The position numbers and the translations under genes are program-made. Shown piece by piece: positions 59,813 through 64,000 of a DNA stretch of 64,000 nt. Positions within the stretch are counted from its first letter, which is position 1. Each line of letters starts with the position of its first letter. A model generated the notes under the pieces. It saw nothing but the letters and a program-made list of their open reading frames with translations, was not told where the DNA came from and ran no database searches. This DNA is from Thozetella sp. PMI_491 (lineage: Eukaryota; Ascomycota; Sordariomycetes; Chaetosphaeriales; Chaetosphaeriaceae), in the NCBI GenBank assembly GCA_021432635.1, contig MU270123.1:1-64000 (forward strand), in the 5' to 3' direction.

Positions 59813-60878
59813 CCCCCACCCCGTTCGGTCTTGCCGGCTGCTTTGTTCGCCGGCTGTTTTGTTCGACCTAGTGGCTGCTGCGGGGGCTGTTTTCTTGACC
59901 ACCTATCTTCTCCGTGCCACACTGAGAGGATTATGTTTGCATATCGATTCCCTTACTCCGTACCGAATAGACTATCGTTATTCGAATGATGAGTCATGTC
60001 ATAGTTATCCACACTTACGTGAAGGCTCCGGGTCCGATAGAAGGCAGTCTACACGTGACGATCGTCTTCTGTACAACTGCTAAATGCAGATGATAAGCTT
60101 ACACAGGTGATAAATCCCTCCCGAATTAGGATACTCGGACTCCCGAAAAGTCCGATAAAAAGGAGTCTGGGATAAGCTAGGAGGGATTGCAGGCTGTGTC
60201 ACCTTCCCTATTCCCTTGCAGCATGGGATCATTCCGTGGGATGACGGGAAGATAACTAACTGCTGGGTTCGCGATCGTCTGCTTCGGTGGAGGAACGTAA
60301 GCTGACCCTTTAAAAAGAGATTTTATACGGCACGCTTAGACTAGCTTTAGGGATAACAACTTAATATTTTTATCTGAGAAGATCTAGTAGAACTTGTAAA
60401 AACTGACCTGTGCCACTGCAAAAGCAGCGCAATAAGAGGTAGAACTTATAGATACTTTTTATTTGAAATTTATATGGAGATTCTTAAATAAAAGCAACTT
60501 TAGTCATTTTAAGTATAAAACTTTTTATACGAAGTTTAATAGATTTACAGTAGTAAATAATAGGGCACCTCGATATAGTAAATTGAGGGACCAGATGGCT
60601 TTACTCCTTAAATTACATCTCTCATCTTCAATACAATAGTATACATTTTAAATGCTTAGTTATTATAAAATAGAAAGGGATATTCAACTTAAAATCACCT
60701 AACGTTAACTGTACATCTTGTTAACGCATAAACACCTTATTTCCCGCTACTCTGCCCGGCATGAAATGAAACACGCCGGGTCCGTCCGAAAATTTTATTT
60801 GCCTGACAGAATGCACAGCACGCAAATGTTCCAATCCCAGGGAAGCCATTTTCCTCCCCGAAAATCCCTATAGACCAT
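59813..60878. other. Right flank of the cluster: AT-rich patch, no gene supported
   Basis: GC drops at about 60.3-60.7 kb, where a copy of the dispersed repeat lies. Nothing else was recognised. Confidence 0.5.
60376..60490 (+). repeat. Dispersed degenerate repeat, copy C
   Basis: AGTAGAACTTGTAAAAACTG, AATAAGAGGTAGAACTTATA and following T-rich phrases align by eye with copy A at 40.14 kb. Confidence 0.5.
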
Positions 60879-61620
60879 TCATCCGCTAAGAAGCGTGACA
60901 TCTCGAGAGGTACAGCCCATAATGGCCACTTCTAGGCCGAAAATAACAATTATAAGGAAGTCTAAGAAACTAGTGATTAATATGGATCCGGCTCTAAGGA
61001 TCATCCACACGATGAAAATGCTCCGTCGAGTTGGCGTGCTCTGACCATACTTAAACTGGGGTAGCACATCGAGTACGGCTAGCGAGAGCAGAGAAATAAA
61101 TAAGAAAATTATTGTCTGAGAGGGTTGGCCCCAGGTCCCCTTCACTAAAGCGATGGTCTTTCCAATATGCTTCGGTGTTCTTTCTCTCGAATCGCGGGTA
61201 AGTAGGTATTAAAATGCGGGTGCTACCGGAAAGAGACGAGTTGTAATCGTGTGTGATGGGCTCGGTAGTAATCGCGGCCTCAAGTCCAATTTCGGGTTTG
61301 GCCTTATCCTTGACCTGGGGAAAAGCACTACACACGAATCTGGCCTTGTGGCAGACCCCGTGTCAATGGTCGCATCATAAAGGTCTGGCGAAGGCGTCTC
61401 GTCCGGTATGACCTCGCCAACAATCCCTGCACATTTGGGGTTTCTTATCCTAGCCGCTGCTTCGGCCAGGAGGTATGAGTACATCATATAGAACGATTCG
61501 TACTGTAGTACAGCAAACCTGCGAGCGGTTAGATTTGTTCTCCAACTCAAAGTAGGCAGACAATCGTAACGCACTGTGCAAGTTGACGACGCTCATGATG
61601 ACGGAGCCGCCAACATTATT
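60879..61620 (-). CDS. Multi-exon membrane protein, boundaries unresolved
   Basis: Readable segments on the minus strand, in order, are SVVNLHSALRLSAYFELEN, RFAVLQYESFYMMYSYLLAE with ARIRNPKCAGIVGEVIPDE, then THDYNSSLSGSTRILIPTYP, and finally at least two hydrophobic helices (TIIFLFISLLSLAVLDVL; ILITSFLDFLIIVIFGLEV) ending at 60879. The segments lie in different frames, so there are two or more introns or a frameshift. I could not fix the joints. Family not recognised. The hydrophobic C-terminal half suggests a membrane protein. Confidence 0.35.
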
Positions 61621-62293
61621 TTTGTTCGCCTTGCTGGTAAGAATCAAGGAACTCCACGCTTAGCATAGGTTTTAAATAGATAAGTGAACGTTTTTGTTCT
61701 TCATAGTGGCAGGCTTGGAGGAATTAATATTACACTAATATAGAAAAGAAATGCGAATGAGTATTCTACTAAGAGTTTATATAGGAACCGGGTTACCGGG
61801 TATATAAGGGGGCTTCTTTTGTATAACTCTCTGAGTAGGAAGTGGATATAATCTAGGCTGAGAGCTGGTAATGCGGAGCCGACCAGGCGCTTTACACGCC
61901 TGACATGATATCGACGCCCTATATCTATAGCACGTGCAACTAGTTTGATAGAAGAGCTTGGAAATAATGGCGCACGACATGCTTTTGGCTCGATGGTATT
62001 AAATATACCCAAGTGAGAAGACAAATGCGAGAATATGTGCTGTGTATCGAGATTCTTTTGAACTAGAAAAAGGCAGTTTTACTGTGTGGAATCGGCTATT
62101 TTGATGCTAAAATGAACCGCATGCATTTAGTGCGTATTAGTGCCAATTGTGTAGTCAAGTATGCGTTACGGAGTAAAAACAGTGTGCGTTACGGATAAGT
62201 TCTCATAAAGAACCCTGAGTGTGCACCAACATTCAACCCAGGTTTCTCCTTGTAGACTAAGGTACAATTCAGTTTGCCGAAGTTTTTACAAAA
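61621..62293. other. Intergenic, no gene supported
   Basis: A 107-codon minus-strand frame at 61701-62024 is basic and hydrophobic but has no domain. Near 62.12-62.2 kb, GTGCGTTACGG/ATGCGTTACGG repeats twice, about 23 bp apart. Confidence 0.4.
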
Positions 62294-62751
62294 ATGCATT
62301 CTACCCTCGTCATTCTCAGTACATCAATTGAGCTTGTTGCTGGAGCACCTAATCCCTGGGGCTCTTTTATCGACTGGACTTTGGAGTGCCGACCTTGTAT
62401 AGAAACGGTATACGACAGCTGCGGCGGAGGCTACGCTAGTATAAACCAAATGATTTCATGCATATGTACGGGGAATGGCCCGAACAGTCTCGCCAGTTGT
62501 CTGCGGACTTCATGCGCGCAAGATGAGTCTCAACGAATAGAAGACACGCAGGAAAACTACTGTTACGATATACAACCACAGGAAGTTGGACAGTACAGAA
62601 AACGGCCACGGCTAAACCATCCTCCGCCCTCACTACCACTTCTTCCTTTACGGCTACTACAGCGCGCGGAACGGCCCACGCAAATAATAAAGGAATTGCG
62701 TGGGCAGAGGCATTAATAGCTGCTGGCGGGGCGGTTATTTATGGACTTTAA
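62294..62751 (+). CDS. Small secreted Cys-rich protein, probably GPI-anchored
   Basis: The ATG at 62294 starts a signal-peptide-like MHSTLVILSTSIELVAGAP. A Cys-rich domain follows, CRPCIETVYDSCGGG and ISCICTGNGPNSLASCLRTSC, then NYCYD. The spacing recalls CFEM-like domains, without a confident match. The frame then runs to 62716, but another frame from about 62590 reads a Thr/Ser-rich stretch (ALTTTSSFTATTARG) and a hydrophobic end (AWAEALIAAGGAVIYGL) that looks like a GPI-anchor signal, stop at 62751. A short intron near 62.56-62.59 kb or a frameshift would join them; this is unresolved. Likely cell-wall or membrane surface protein. Confidence 0.5.
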
Positions 62752-63064
62752 TATTACCTTCATGAAAGATATAAAGTGAATCCCAGCCTTGTACGCCCAA
62801 GCTAGCAGTAGAAAAACGCAGAATAAGGTGTCTCGGCACATACCATACCCTGTATTCCATCCACACTCACCAAATAAAGCAAGCGATGGAGTAAGAAAGA
62901 TTGGTGGGGTGTGTGGATGGAAGCTTACAGAGCCAGCCATCTACTGTGAGGGACCGGCTTGAAATGGGTCAGTCGCTTGAGTGCACGGCAGGTGTGCTGC
63001 CTCTGTACTGGGACGCGCGTCACGCCTGTTGGCTCTACTCTCCTGCTATCCGGCAGAACCATGT
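62752..63064. other. Short spacer, nothing supported
   Basis: Small minus-strand frames at 62713-63110 have no domain. They might be 3' exons of the next gene, but no joints were found. Confidence 0.4.
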
Positions 63065-63450
63065 CTAGAAGACGCCAATGTGCCCGCCCGACATAGTGTT
63101 GCCGGCCCACCGAGAGGAGAGCCGCCCACGGACTTGTGGAGTGGGTGGCACAGGGTTTAGGGCCGCTGCAGCTGGGTCAATTAGGCTTAGCCAAGACCAC
63201 GCAAACAGAATCTGGGTACCAGAGGCGCTAGCATAACGATTTTCATAGTCCTCACGCCAAACGCTTGAAGATGGTAGCAATAGAACGCATCCGGGTGGAA
63301 GATCATTGCGAAAGATGTCGTGGCATCCACAAAGTGGCGGGCGGCACTCACGTTAAACCAGGTCGGGGCGTTGAAATGGCGGTCGTCAAGGAGACCCACG
63401 AACAGCTCCTTGACTCGGCTTGCAGCTTCTGCCGTCTCCTAGGATCTATT
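63065..63450 (-). CDS. Fragment of an uncharacterised minus-strand gene
   Basis: Two coding-like segments are visible. One reads ETAEAASRVKELFVGLLDDR then HFNAPTWFN, ending at a GTGAGT donor (63352). The other starts after a TTCAAG acceptor (63263) and reads VWREDYENRYASASGTQILF then AWSWLSLIDPAAAALN to a stop at 63065. Phases of this donor and acceptor do not match, so at least one junction is different. Family unknown. Upstream exons may lie between 63.45 and 63.7 kb. Confidence 0.35.
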
Positions 63451-63704
63451 AAATTCCCAGGCTTGCATAAACGCGGGTGTCGGTTCTATGCGTGTTTGGC
63501 TGGTTCGATTTATCCCCGCATTCGCGCCACTAGCTATAAAAAGAAATTCACGATATCGTGTCGTCAATTCTCCTCGGAATTGTAGTGCCTACCTGTCGAT
63601 CAACCACACTGGAAGCAAGGGATCACATAGACCTGGTTGACTAAAACAATGACAGGAGATGTATTGGTCCTCCACATATATTTAAGTATTGAATTGACCA
63701 TGCC

Positions 63705-64000
63705 ATGGTCAAGTCCCGAATAACCTTTTACCGAGCCGAACGCAAATTCCTATTCAGCTCCCGGATCGGCGAAATCGATCCTCTAGAGGACCTACAGGTA
63801 ATTAATGTCAATACACGACGCAGCATAGCGCAACCAACGAACTACGAGTATGTAGCATTTTCCTATGTTTTCAAAGCACACCCACTCCACCAGACACATT
63901 TCCAACGGTTATGGAGAACAGCCTCACAGTGAGTGGTGAAAGACTTGGGGTACATGTCTACTTCATCTCTCAGCGATCTTGAGTTTCTGATACCTCGTTT
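63705..64000 (+). pseudogene. HET-like (heterokaryon incompatibility) gene, damaged, cut by the window edge
   Basis: The ATG at 63705 opens a frame with EDLQVINVNTRRSIAQPTN then YEYVAFSYVF, the start of a HET domain (usual form EYVALSYVWG, here F for W). The following conserved part (FPTVMENSLTVVKDLGYM) is readable only in other frames: a shift falls between 63.87 and 63.9 kb, and an apparent 4-base insertion follows near 63.93 kb. Two frame changes in about 60 bp suggest a pseudogene; an intron starting at GTGAGT (63929) is the alternative. HET proteins trigger non-self cell death in fungi. The rest lies outside the window. Confidence 0.5.

Noticed and set aside
61701-62024. 107-codon minus-strand frame
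   Set aside because: No domain, no splice context, biased composition in an AT-rich stretch.

Overview
This window reads as nuclear DNA of a filamentous ascomycete (Pezizomycotina, probably Sordariomycetes). Genes carry several short GT...AG introns with CTGAC/CTAAC-type branch sites. Repeats are almost completely converted to TpA-rich DNA, as repeat-induced point mutation (RIP) does. The gene content (highly reducing polyketide synthase, NACHT-ankyrin NLR, HET-like domain, F-box/ankyrin proteins, small secreted proteins) is typical of accessory or subtelomeric fungal DNA. No species call is made.

Layout: (1) 1-15.3 kb is an AT-rich repeat block. It holds a Ty3/gypsy LTR-retrotransposon fossil, two near full-length Mutator-like DNA transposons of 3.42 kb in opposite orientation (the first inserted inside the gypsy element, with a 9-bp target duplication), and a third, truncated Mutator-like copy. 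(2) 15.3-19.3 kb is a normal-GC island with one six-exon gene for a single-pass membrane protein. (3) 19.3-24.9 kb is a second AT-rich block with an LTR-like fragment and a decayed pogo/Fot-type DNA transposon on the minus strand. (4) 25-40 kb holds an F-box/ankyrin gene and a paralogue on the other strand, a 487-aa membrane-anchored or secreted Cys-containing protein, a small secreted Gly/Pro/Asn-rich protein, a secreted-protein gene apparently killed by RIP, a type-II membrane protein and a small secreted protein with no ATG. (5) 40.4-44.3 kb is an NLR-type gene (NACHT_N, NACHT, ankyrin repeats) with a 719-N assembly gap in its ankyrin array. (6) 46.3-59.8 kb is a compact polyketide cluster. 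(7) 60-64 kb holds poorly resolved membrane and secreted genes, then a damaged HET-like gene at the right edge.

The cluster is the main functional unit. A six-exon highly reducing PKS (KS-AT-DH-cMT-ER-KR-ACP, 2614 aa, all key residues visible, no release domain) is divergent from a five-exon FSH1/LovG-type serine hydrolase that could release the chain. Convergent with the hydrolase is a two-exon major-facilitator transporter, itself divergent from a DUF829/PaxU-like hydrolase. No P450, FAD oxidase, acyltransferase or transcription factor was seen, so the product is inferred to be a methylated reduced polyketide modified little or by enzymes encoded elsewhere. Splice models for the main genes were built by hand; each one given with exon coordinates keeps a single open frame from start to stop. 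Product identity, expression and novelty cannot be settled from sequence alone.
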